Source: UBA1227 sp963629305 (GTDB lineage Bacteria; Bacillota; Clostridia; Oscillospirales; Acutalibacteraceae). Taken from it: 6,619 nt of DNA. A program made the position numbers and the translations under genes. Positions 1 to 6,097 of this stretch are shown one piece after another; the stretch's first letter is position 1, and every line of letters starts with the position of its first letter. The stretch spans positions 1 through 6,619 of the forward strand of contig CAVGIJ010000037.1 in NCBI GenBank assembly GCA_963629305.1, in the 5' to 3' direction. The notes under the pieces are model-generated. The model did not search any database. It had not been told where the DNA came from and worked only from the letters and a program-made list of their open reading frames with translations.

Positions 1-54
1 TACTCAATCTATTTCATCCTATTTTTATTCAAGAACAAATTCAATTCAAAATCT

Positions 55-1398
55 TTATTTCCAATTAAATGTCGCTAAACCATAGATGTAAATGAAGGCT
101 ATAATTACGGGAACAGCATATTTAAATATCGGCTTCATCCAATTTTGAACCTTAAGTCCCTTGCCCTCATTGGCCTCCTTGACAAAGTTATCCCAGCCCC
201 AGCCAATCTTATAGCAACAGAAGATTGAGAAGATGAATGAGCCGATAGGAAGAATATTGTTTGAAACAAGGAAGTCCCAAAAGTCGAGCCATGCGGTACC
301 CTCGGCAAACGGTACAAATCCTGAGAATGTGCTGTAGCCGAGTGCGGTTGTAAGCGCAATACAGAAAATAACAATTCCGCATACAAGCGAGCCTTTAGGT
401 CTGCTCCAGCCCGTTGTTTCACGAACACATGCGAGAATATTTTCAAATACGGCAAGTTCCGTTGAGAAAGCCGCAAATACCATGAAGAGGAAGAAAAGTG
501 TTCCCCAAAAACGCCCGCCTGCCATATGATTGAAAACAGTAGCCATAGTGTCAAAAAGAAGACTCGGACCTGCTGTAACCTCAAGGCCGTATGTAAAGCA
601 CGCCGGGAACATGATAAGTCCCGCTGTGATTGCAACAAAGGTATCAAGAATAATAACATTTACCGATTCACCCATAAGTGAACGCTCTTTGTCAATATAT
701 GAGCCGAAGATAGCCATTGAGCCGATACCGATAGAAAGTGTGAAGAACGCCTGATTCATCGCACCTACTATAACACTTCCGTTTATCTTCGAAAAATCCG
801 GAACAAGATAGAACTTAAGTCCTTTACCTGCACCCGGCAATGTAAAGCTGTGAATTGCAAGTACAATCATAAGAATGATAAGAATAATCATCATATACTT
901 TGTAACTCGCTCAAGTCCGCCTTGAAGATTGAAACAGAGAACACCGAAACCGAATACAACCGCAATAGCAAGATATACAACATTTATAGTGGGATTTGTA
1001 ATCATGCTTACGAATCCGAGTCCCTCGTTCTGTCCTATAAGGAACTTTACAAAGTAGTACATCATCCATCCGGTAACAACCGTATAAAATGCCATAAGAC
1101 ATATATTGCCGAAAAATGCGACATATCCGTGAAGATGCCATTTATGACCCGGCTTTTCAAGCTTGTAATACATCTTTATGGGACTTGCCTGAGACGCACG
1201 GCCCATTGCAAACTCCATTGTAAGTACGGGAAGACCCAAAATAAGAAGGCAAAGAACGTATATGAGTACAAATCCGCCACCGCCGTACTGTCCGGTCATC
1301 CAAGGGAACTTCCAAACGTTACCGCAACCTATTGCGCATCCCGCTGAAAGCAGAATAAAGCCTAAACGACTTCCGAGTCGTTCTCTTTCATTTTCCAT
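55..1398 (-). CDS. Sodium-dependent amino-acid transporter, NSS/SNF family
   Basis: This is a 447-residue polytopic membrane protein of the neurotransmitter:sodium symporter family (LeuT fold), which couples inward Na+ flow to uptake of an amino acid. TM1 carries the unwound signature GCGNVWKFP (residues 24-32) and happens to keep LeuT numbering, so Ala22 and Asn27 of the Na+ sites are present. TM3 has Tyr105 (LeuT Tyr108), TM6 has NQAFFTLSIGIG (215-226), TM8 has Ser312-Thr313 for the Na2 site, and Asp375 matches the LeuT outer-gate Asp404, with Lys30 replacing Arg30. About 11 helices can be drawn (near 12-33, 40-61, 90-118, 137-158, 166-184, 206-233, 246-270, 297-325, 337-355, 376-396, 423-443), the shorter form common among bacterial members. 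The start is set by AGGAG at 1411-1407, 8 nt from ATG. It has its own promoter and looks monocistronic. The substrate cannot be told from sequence; tryptophan, tyrosine or a hydrophobic amino acid are family precedents. Confidence 0.95.
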   Translation of the reverse strand: MENERERLGSRLGFILLSAGCAIGCGNVWKFPWMTGQYGGGGFVLIYVLCLLILGLPVLTMEFAMGRASQASPIKMYYKLEKPGHKWHLHGYVAFFGNICLMAFYTVVTGWMMYYFVKFLIGQNEGLGFVSMITNPTINVVYLAIAVVFGFGVLCFNLQGGLERVTKYMMIILIILMIVLAIHSFTLPGAGKGLKFYLVPDFSKINGSVIVGAMNQAFFTLSIGIGSMAIFGSYIDKERSLMGESVNVIILDTFVAITAGLIMFPACFTYGLEVTAGPSLLFDTMATVFNHMAGGRFWGTLFFLFMVFAAFSTELAVFENILACVRETTGWSRPKGSLVCGIVIFCIALTTALGYSTFSGFVPFAEGTAWLDFWDFLVSNNILPIGSFIFSIFCCYKIGWGWDNFVKEANEGKGLKVQNWMKPIFKYAVPVIIAFIYIYGLATFNWK

Positions 1399-1448
1399 TT
1401 CATTATCTCCTAATCAAAAATAAATTGTCATCTCAAAACAACTCATTT

Positions 1449-1477
1449 ATTTTAACAAAATATACTATTATAGTCAA
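1449..1477 (-). promoter_or_regulatory. Sigma-A promoter of the NSS transporter gene
   Basis: On the minus strand there is a -35 box TTGACT (1477-1472), a 17-nt spacer and a -10 box TAAAAT (1454-1449), preceded by TG one base upstream (extended -10). Transcription would start near 1442, about 43 nt before the ATG at 1398. The stretch between the upstream terminator and this gene is AT-rich and contains no other candidate. Confidence 0.8.
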
Positions 1478-1523
1478 CAGTTTAAACTTTTAAAGCGATA
1501 AAACATACCGACAGGGATCCCGC

Positions 1524-1568
1524 AAAAAAACACAGCCGACACACGTATGGCAACGCAGCTGTCGGCTG
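1524..1568 (-). terminator. Rho-independent terminator after the 170-aa membrane protein gene
   Basis: There is a perfect 9-bp inverted repeat (1568-1560 with 1541-1533, CAGCCGACA type) around an 18-nt loop. On the minus strand it is followed by TG and then seven T (1530-1524). It begins 17 nt after the stop codon at 1586 and sits just before the NSS promoter, so it insulates the two transcripts. Confidence 0.88.
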
Positions 1569-1585
1569 ATGATAATCAAAGGTTC

Positions 1586-2098
1586 TTATCTGTGTTTGTT
1601 ATAACTGTTTGCGTAAATCTGCAAAATCTCCGCGTAGATTTTTGCTTCATCCGCAAGATCGGGATTTTTCTCGGCAAACATCGGAAGCAAATCTATGTAC
1701 TGTACGTAAAATGTCCTTGAAAGATGGTTGACATCCTTTTCCGTTATTCCGAGCTTGTCATCATTTGCATGTTTGTCAATTGGCTTCCAAACGTCTTTGT
1801 ACTCTTTCTTTGCTCTGCCAAATGCCTTGTACGGATGAACAAAAACGACATTTCCGTCTTTGTTTACCCCAAGTTCAAACTTATCTGCCTTATCACTTGC
1901 CATAAGAGCGTCATATGTCTCCTGCGAAACAAGGCCCGAGTCCGGATTATAAGCAGTTACCGCTTTATTTTCATTCGGGACATTGTAATAAGGCATAAGA
2001 ACACCAAAGAATAAATAGAGTAAAAGAATGAATATCGCAAGTCCTATAAAGGCAAATGCGCCAACCGCAGCGCCGGCCATCTTAAGATATTTTTTCAC
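1586..2098 (-). CDS. Membrane-anchored protein of unknown function, 170 aa
   Basis: I do not recognise this family. The start is a GTG, fixed by a strong AGGAGG (2114-2109) 10 nt upstream and by an in-frame TGA just before that site, so no longer start is possible. Residues 1-7 are basic (MKKYLKM) and 8-35 form one hydrophobic helix, giving a type II membrane anchor with the remaining ~135 residues predicted outside the cell. No lipobox is visible. The soluble part is charged, rich in Lys, Asp, Tyr and Ala, and contains no cysteine, zinc motif or obvious catalytic signature. The region after about residue 125 looks helical. The gene lies 86 nt downstream of the FN3/transglutaminase gene but has its own promoter at 2172-2144 and ends at a strong terminator. 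An accessory cell-envelope role is possible but is inferred only from the topology and the neighbour. Confidence 0.88.
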   Translation of the reverse strand: MKKYLKMAGAAVGAFAFIGLAIFILLLYLFFGVLMPYYNVPNENKAVTAYNPDSGLVSQETYDALMASDKADKFELGVNKDGNVVFVHPYKAFGRAKKEYKDVWKPIDKHANDDKLGITEKDVNHLSRTFYVQYIDLLPMFAEKNPDLADEAKIYAEILQIYANSYNKHR

Positions 2099-2143
2099 GT
2101 TTATTTCTCCTCCTCAAAATACCGATAAAAATCATCTGAATGC

Positions 2144-2172
2144 ATTTTATCATAATCCGAAGGTTTACTCAA
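2144..2172 (-). promoter_or_regulatory. Promoter of the 170-aa membrane protein gene
   Basis: On the minus strand there is TTGAGT (2172-2167), a 17-nt spacer and TAAAAT (2149-2144) with TG one base upstream (extended -10). It has the same layout as the NSS promoter. Transcription would start near 2137, about 39 nt before the GTG start codon. It lies in the gap after the FN3/transglutaminase stop, so the 170-aa gene can be expressed independently as well as by read-through. Confidence 0.7.
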
Positions 2173-2184
2173 TATAAAATTCCT

Positions 2185-3696
2185 TTACATAAACGGATAA
2201 TCTCCGTATCCGGCCTGTCCGCCGATAGTTGGAAATGCATCTGCCCAACCATACTGGCCGTCCATTGTAAGTTCAACCCACTGATGGGTGTATCCGTCCT
2301 CATTAACGTGCTTCCATGAATATCCCATACACTCAAGTACCATACCGAGCGCACGCGCAGTTCCCGCACATGAATACTCACCTTTTATAAACACACCGTA
2401 GGCTGATGCGTAATAGTCGCCCTCCATTGTGTACCTGCATTTGCTTGCATATACCGCAACTTTTTGGGCGGCCCTCTGTACCTTTGCAAGATCTGTTGTA
2501 AGACTTGTGTCAGCAAGGACTTCGTTGGCAATTTGCTGTGCAATAACACGTGCCTGAGCATTCAGTTCGGGAGTTGCATTGCCCGGATGATTTGAATATC
2601 TCTTGGTTGTTGAAGTACTTCCTTTGTTGCTGCCACCCGAAGCCTTTTTCGTTGTCTTAGTTGAGTTATCGGCAGCCTTCGGCGCTTCCGACTTTGCGCT
2701 TACGGCATCACACTTTTCACTTACGTATTTATCATTTTCACCGACAAAAACCGTCACGGTAACACAGTAAAATCTCGTTGTTCCGCTCTTAAGTTTCTCC
2801 TCGGTATAACTTGTCTCCGTAAGTTTATCGGAAAGAAGCGTATACTCTCCGCCCTTGGTATCCGAACCGTAAAGCTGATAAGTAACGCTTGCGCCATTCG
2901 GCAATGTATCCTTTATCGCATTCCACTTAACAGTAATCGATGTATCGTCTTTACCCGAAGCCGAAAGCCCGGTAACTGTCGACGGAACAGTCGTTGCACT
3001 GATGCTCTTTGAAGGCTTGGTATCATATGTTTTTCCGTCTATAGTAAGTGTTGCGGTCAATGTGAACGAGTATTTTGTCAAAGGCTCAAGATTTGCAACT
3101 GTATATGTGCTTTGAGATATATCTATTACCTCTTCACTGCTGTCAACAGATGAATACTTGATGCTGTACTTGACGGATACATCGCTGTTCTCCGCACCTT
3201 TAATCGACTTTTCGAAATCATCCCATTTAAGCGCCACGGAATCGGATGTTATCTTGTCAACTTTCAATACATCGCCCGGCTCCGAAAGTTCCTTTGTATG
3301 TACTGTTATCGGTGTGAGCGCATTTTTATAGCCGTTTTTGTCTTTTTCGGCAACTGTTACATAATAATCGGTATTCGGATAAAGTCCGGTGATTTGATAT
3401 TTGCCGTCTTTAAGACTCACACCCTCCTTTATGGTTATGGCCTTTGCATCTTTCGGCTTCGCCAAAGCTGCGTCCGCCTCCGCTGCGTCGAATTTCGAGG
3501 TGGAATAGACTATTGCCGCTTTTACATCTTCCTTTGATGCCTTCCACGATACGTCTATCGTATTCCACTCGCTGCCTGTCGCTTTGAACACCTTAACATG
3601 CTTACTGTTGCCGTAAAGCAGCACGCCTCCCACAACGGCCAAAGCGACAAGTGCCGCCGCAACGGCACATATGATTATTTTCTTTTTCTTAGTCAT
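2185..3696 (-). CDS. Surface protein with three FN3 domains and a C-terminal transglutaminase-like domain
   Basis: This 503-residue protein starts with a basic run and one hydrophobic helix (MTKKKK, then about 7-28), an uncleaved signal anchor that places the rest outside the cell. Three fibronectin type III-like repeats follow at about 34-135, 138-237 and 238-334, each with the SV.LKW / TSITVKW strand and the TKYSFTLTA-type strand typical of FN3. Residues 336-375 are a Ser/Thr/Lys-rich linker. The end (about 376-503) is a transglutaminase/cysteine-protease-like domain: catalytic Cys443 in GEYSCAGTARALG, His471 in THQWVEL and Asp486 in GWADAF form the expected triad. Such domains cut or crosslink amide bonds, and a wall or extracellular protein substrate is likely but unknown. 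The start ATG has AAAGGGG 8 nt upstream, within 14 nt of the stop of the flavodoxin/ferredoxin gene, which suggests translational coupling. There is no LPXTG motif and no stretch of choline- or wall-binding repeats. Confidence 0.92.
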   Translation of the reverse strand: MTKKKKIIICAVAAALVALAVVGGVLLYGNSKHVKVFKATGSEWNTIDVSWKASKEDVKAAIVYSTSKFDAAEADAALAKPKDAKAITIKEGVSLKDGKYQITGLYPNTDYYVTVAEKDKNGYKNALTPITVHTKELSEPGDVLKVDKITSDSVALKWDDFEKSIKGAENSDVSVKYSIKYSSVDSSEEVIDISQSTYTVANLEPLTKYSFTLTATLTIDGKTYDTKPSKSISATTVPSTVTGLSASGKDDTSITVKWNAIKDTLPNGASVTYQLYGSDTKGGEYTLLSDKLTETSYTEEKLKSGTTRFYCVTVTVFVGENDKYVSEKCDAVSAKSEAPKAADNSTKTTKKASGGSNKGSTSTTKRYSNHPGNATPELNAQARVIAQQIANEVLADTSLTTDLAKVQRAAQKVAVYASKCRYTMEGDYYASAYGVFIKGEYSCAGTARALGMVLECMGYSWKHVNEDGYTHQWVELTMDGQYGWADAFPTIGGQAGYGDYPFM

Positions 3697-3710
3697 AAAA
3701 AAAGCCCCTT

Positions 3711-4466
3711 TTATTTTAGAACATCTTCAATATGATATCTCGGTTTCCCAATACTGTTTTTGCCGTATTCAATCGCTCCCGTCGGACAATAACAAATGCA
3801 CGCCATACAATGAGTACACTTATTTCCCCACACCGGTTTATTATCGCTGAGAGTTACATTGTTAAGCGGACATAAAGTCACACACTTTCCGCACCCGATA
3901 CACTTTTCACCCGCTACAAATTTATCAGATTTTACGCAGAATGAATAAAAAAGCGGATTTACCGGGCCACTCATCATCTTATCATAAAAGTTGTTTCTCG
4001 GCACTGAAAAATGACGGCACGATTTCAAATCATCTATAGTTTTACGTATATCGGGTTGTGCACTTTCAATAATCCTTCTTGCCTCATCCTTTCCGGGCGC
4101 GCCAAACATGGCAATGTAATTCTCAGGCATCACAATCTGTGCCGTCCCCATATATTCTAATGACTTTTTGTCGCAAAGTTTTATGATATACTTCGATGCA
4201 TTGCCAATTTCGCCGCCGCAAGTCATGACAAACCATGCAGGCGTTTTTTCAACAAACTCGTTATTCATTATCCACTCACTGACAACTCGAGGTATCCTCC
4301 ACGCATATGTCGGAGTAACGAAAATCAGCTTATCACAGTCATTTTTATTGAAACCGTTTCCGGATTTTATCGCACTGTTTATGCTAAAGAGCTCATCATC
4401 AAGCTCATTTGCAATTTTCTTTGCAACATACCTGCTGTTTCCGGTACCGGTAAAATACAAAACCAT
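3711..4466 (-). CDS. EFR1-family flavodoxin-ferredoxin fusion protein
   Basis: This is a 251-residue cytoplasmic electron-transfer protein. The N-terminal half is flavodoxin-like: LYFTGTGNSRYVAKKIA (3-19) is the FMN-phosphate loop and following helix, with further flavin-site segments at TPTYAWRIPRVV (51-62) and MTCGGEIGNA (81-90). The C-terminal part is a two-cluster ferredoxin with Cys189, 192, 195 and 199 (CIGCGKCVTLCP) and Cys217, 220, 223 and 227 (CTHCMACICYCP), ligands for two [4Fe-4S] clusters. This domain order matches the EFR1 family of ferredoxin-flavodoxin proteins common in Clostridia. The redox partner is not known, and nothing here names it. The start ATG follows GAGGTG at 4477-4472. 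It is probably transcribed from the TATAAT promoter at 4727-4699, through the gene fragments in between, and continues into the FN3/transglutaminase gene. Confidence 0.93.
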   Translation of the reverse strand: MVLYFTGTGNSRYVAKKIANELDDELFSINSAIKSGNGFNKNDCDKLIFVTPTYAWRIPRVVSEWIMNNEFVEKTPAWFVMTCGGEIGNASKYIIKLCDKKSLEYMGTAQIVMPENYIAMFGAPGKDEARRIIESAQPDIRKTIDDLKSCRHFSVPRNNFYDKMMSGPVNPLFYSFCVKSDKFVAGEKCIGCGKCVTLCPLNNVTLSDNKPVWGNKCTHCMACICYCPTGAIEYGKNSIGKPRYHIEDVLK

Positions 4467-4493
4467 ATAAACACCTCACCAAATAAAAATTTA

Positions 4494-4562
4494 TCAGAGT
4501 TTTTTCTCAAGCAACACAAGATTTACACCCAAAATTCCGTTAAAGTTGCAAGGTTTAACATC
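4494..4562 (-). pseudogene. C-terminal fragment of an unidentified protein
   Basis: A short open frame encodes about 22 residues (DVKPCNFNGILGVNLVLLEK, then KL and a TGA at 4496-4494). It has no start codon, and an in-frame TAA lies two codons upstream (4568-4566). The hydrophobic strand followed by a basic tail resembles the last beta-strand of a small alpha/beta enzyme, possibly a SAM-dependent methyltransferase, but this is too short to assign. It overlaps the end of the acetyltransferase fragment in another frame and ends 27 nt before the flavodoxin/ferredoxin start. I read it as the tail of a gene whose front was lost by deletion. Confidence 0.4.
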
Positions 4563-4665
4563 CCGTTACAGACTCATCGTTTTCATCTGCTTTTATCACT
4601 AACTCATATATTTCAATTATTGTTTTACTATCCGATTCAGTTGCTTTTCTTATTGTAATTTGCAT
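4555..4665 (-). pseudogene. N-terminal fragment of a GNAT acetyltransferase
   Basis: The frame codes for 36 residues starting MQITIRKATESDSKTIIEIY, the typical first strand and helix of a GNAT N-acetyltransferase (xITIRKATESD...I..IY). It then stops at TAA (4557-4555), far short of the usual ~150 residues. The start is credible: GGAGAG at 4676-4671 precedes the ATG by 5 nt, and a TATAAT promoter lies about 35 nt further upstream. No acetyl-CoA pyrophosphate loop (Q/RxxGxG/A) is present, so the product cannot be an active acetyltransferase. The GNAT match covers only this short N-terminus and could be coincidental, but the fit to the family opening is good. Confidence 0.55.
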
Positions 4666-4698
4666 TGACACTCTCCAAGATTGTGAATTCAATATCTA

Positions 4699-4726
4699 AT
4701 TATAATCATAAATAGATTTTTTTAAA
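4699..4726 (-). promoter_or_regulatory. Promoter upstream of the acetyltransferase fragment and flavodoxin/ferredoxin operon
   Basis: There is a perfect TATAAT -10 box (4704-4699) on the minus strand, with a weaker TTTAAA -35 box (4726-4721) at 16 nt spacing. Start of transcription is expected near 4692. It lies between the terminator at 4778-4750 and the first downstream ribosome site. It is the only clear promoter for the EFR1 and FN3 genes, which implies a leader of more than 200 nt containing the gene fragments. Confidence 0.6.
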
Positions 4727-4746
4727 GTATTTTTCACTCATTTTCG

Positions 4747-4778
4747 CAAAATACCGCCTGTAAAATACAGGCGGTATT
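4747..4778 (-). terminator. Intrinsic terminator closing the DUF6796-like/pseudogene unit
   Basis: A perfect 13-bp inverted repeat (4778-4766 with 4762-4750, core ACCGCCTGTA) surrounds a 3-nt loop. On the minus strand the stem runs into TTTT before GCG. It begins 12 nt after the stop of the DUF2812-like fragment. On the plus strand the same hairpin is followed by a broken T-rich stretch, so weak bidirectional activity is possible, but no plus-strand gene ends here. Confidence 0.75.
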
Positions 4779-4789
4779 ATTTGTTGTAT

Positions 4790-4891
4790 TTAACTTTCAA
4801 CAAGGCTTGTGGCAGCCCAGCCTTCGGCGCACATCTTGGCCATATATGTCTCGTCTGCTTTGTGATTCATAGTATAGTTGAACTTCTTTAT
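4790..4891 (-). pseudogene. Truncated DUF2812-like gene with a lost start codon
   Basis: The frame reads IKKFNYTMNHKADETYMAKM and continues CAEGWAATSLVES to a TAA at 4792-4790, about 33 residues. The opening, a KKF.Y strand then E/D..Y...M...GWAA, resembles the N-terminus of DUF2812 proteins, which are normally well over 100 residues long. A good AGGAG (4906-4902) sits 10 nt before codon ATA (4891-4889), exactly where a start ATG would be expected. A single G-to-A change would turn ATG into ATA. An ATG remains at 4870-4868 but has no proper ribosome site. The gene is thus damaged at both ends. The family name is from memory of the motif pattern and is moderately secure. Confidence 0.5.
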
Positions 4892-5082
4892 CGATCTTTT
4901 TCTCCTTTATCAAGCTTATTCTTTTGCACTGCGCCAAGACACACAGGAAGATCGAGCCGAGGCAGATCGATATGACAGTCATGGATGTATCACTTGAAGT
5001 AAAATGACTGATAAAAGCGGCGATATAAAACAGCAGTGAAGCCACAGAATATAAAATTGCGGTTGTTTTTTTCTTTTTTCAT
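4888..5082 (-). pseudogene. Small two-helix membrane protein gene with two frameshifts
   Basis: GGAG (5095-5092) is 9 nt before an ATG at 5082-5080 that reads MKKEK. After a run of seven A (5072-5066) the frame must change by one base to continue as TTAILYSVASLLFYIAAF and on through a second hydrophobic segment ending LGSIFLC. At the TGTGTGT repeat (4945-4939) it must change again by two bases to continue as LGAVQKNKLDKGEKDR and stop at TAA (4890-4888). The restored product is about 63 residues with two membrane helices and a charged tail, resembling small hypothetical membrane proteins of gut Clostridia. A naive reading gives an 82-codon GTG-started ORF (5045-4797), whose last ~45 codons are out of frame. 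The restored stop overlaps the start position of the next fragment. Confidence 0.6.
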
Positions 5083-5104
5083 CTCTCATTTCTCCGAATT
5101 GAAT

Positions 5105-5386
5105 TTATTGTATTTTCGTCACATGGAAGTTGCAGCAGTCATCACCGTTTGCAAGCGTTTTCGTGCGGTGAAGTTGTCCGCCCTCGTTGCGATAGTTGCG
5201 TTCGTCCATATTGCAGAGGCACGGTACGAATTCAAAACATTTTTCCAGTTTTCCGAGCTTGCGGATGCCGCATTCGGTATAGGTGTTGTAGAACTCGTAT
5301 TTTGAGCTTTGGCTTGCCTTGCTTTCAAGAACATGCCTATCCTGAACCTTGTCGGTTTCAGATAGTTTTCCATTGTAATCCTTCCT
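5105..5386 (-). pseudogene. C-terminal part of an ATC-hydrolase-like protein
   Basis: An open frame without a start codon runs from just after a TAA (5389-5387) to TAA at 5107-5105. Its last ~65 codons look genuine: KYEFYNTYTECGIRKLG, a segment with CFEFVPCLCNMDE, and HRTKTLANGDDCCNFHV. The R-T-x-T-x-A-x-G-x-x-CCxF ending with the preceding Cys-rich stretch matches the C-terminus of the L-2-amino-thiazoline-4-carboxylate hydrolase-like domain (PF14196). A ribosome site (AAAGGAAGG, 5388-5380) and ATG at 5373-5371 lie 16 nt after the DUF6796-like stop, but that ATG is in a different frame and its continuation is low-complexity shadow sequence. I infer that the original start survives, the N-terminal domain was lost and a frameshift separates it from this tail. 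Confidence 0.55.
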
Positions 5387-5389
5387 TTA

Positions 5390-6097
5390 TTATGAATGCA
5401 AAGTGCTCAGTCTTACACGCTTTATCATAATAAGCAATCCGCCGAACATCCAAAGATTTCCCACGCTTATCCACGCGCAAGTAATTGCATTGACCCAAGG
5501 TTGGTTACCGAAAACATTCATAAACATAGCCGCCACCATTCCCATAGGCAGGGAGAATAACCAGCACCACTTCGGATAGGGCGTAAAGCCCTTTGCAAAT
5601 GCACGAATCTGTGTAATCTCCAGAAGAAGGAAAAACGCCCAGAACAGCACGAAGGCAGGCAGCACGAAATACATCGCGTATTTCAAAATAAGTGCCTCTG
5701 AAAGCCCATGCCTTGCCAAAAATGCCATAGCACACACCGGGACATGAAAACCACAGCCTCCAAAAATCAAATAACCGAAAATGCCTGTGCGATAGTTGTG
5801 GGCAGACTGAGGAGAGCGATCTGCCATCAATCGGTAGACACCGAAATAGCTCAATCCCTCGATAGCAATGCCAAAAAGGCCCAACAAAGCCGCGGCTAAA
5901 ATACCGCCATCAGTGGTGCCGGTGTATGCGGAAAGCATCCGTGCAAGCCCATCCAATGTCTCATCCTCTACACCCCAGCCGAGAATCATATCACCGATTA
6001 GCGTCAGAAGCGCACCAAACAATCCCACACGAAATAAGTGTTCAATACGTGACCAGTCCAATTGATGCGAAATACCAATGTCATTGAATTCATTCAT
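5390..6097 (-). CDS. Six-helix membrane protein, DUF6796-like
   Basis: This is a 235-residue integral membrane protein of unknown function. Hydrophobic segments lie near 19-39, 66-90, 105-127, 137-164, 175-196 and 201-225. Conserved-looking stretches include GDMILGWG (35-42), DGLARMLSAYTG (49-60), IFGGCGFHVPVC (111-122) and AFAKGFTPYPKWCW (166-179); the last is typical of DUF6796-type proteins, an assignment made from memory. The start chosen is the ATG at 6097-6095 because AAAGGTGG (6114-6107) is 9 nt upstream; an in-frame ATG 18 codons earlier (6151) has no ribosome site. A promoter at 6334-6306 gives a ~200-nt leader. The gene leads a unit followed closely by three decayed genes. The repeated glycines and helix-internal H and C residues could mean a sensor or transporter, but nothing identifies a substrate. 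Confidence 0.85.
   Translation of the reverse strand: MNEFNDIGISHQLDWSRIEHLFRVGLFGALLTLIGDMILGWGVEDETLDGLARMLSAYTGTTDGGILAAALLGLFGIAIEGLSYFGVYRLMADRSPQSAHNYRTGIFGYLIFGGCGFHVPVCAMAFLARHGLSEALILKYAMYFVLPAFVLFWAFFLLLEITQIRAFAKGFTPYPKWCWLFSLPMGMVAAMFMNVFGNQPWVNAITCAWISVGNLWMFGGLLIMIKRVRLSTLHS

Noticed and set aside
1..54. A terminator after the NSS transporter gene
   Set aside because: The 54 available bases are AT-rich with no stable stem followed by a T-run; the terminator may lie beyond the left edge.
850..1347. A 165-codon plus-strand open frame inside the NSS transporter gene
   Set aside because: It lies entirely antisense to a well-supported transporter, has no ribosome site, and its translation is low-complexity with no membrane or domain pattern.
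4797..5045. An 82-codon GTG-started minus-strand ORF taken as an intact gene
   Set aside because: The ribosome site points to ATG at 5082, and the C-terminal half of the ORF is out of frame with both the restored membrane-protein tail and the DUF2812-like fragment.
5066..5073. Programmed -1 ribosomal frameshift at the A-AAA-AAC heptamer
   Set aside because: The heptamer is present in the right phase, but a -1 shift leads to a different frame from the one encoding the membrane helices; the needed change is +1 (or -2).
5119..5373. An 84-codon minus-strand ORF with a good ribosome site
   Set aside because: Only its start signals look real. After roughly the first 20 codons the genuine protein signature is in another frame of the same strand, ending at 5105, so it is reported as part of a decayed gene.
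5868..6065. A 65-codon plus-strand ORF inside the DUF6796-like gene
   Set aside because: It is antisense to a membrane protein with clear helices and has no ribosome site.
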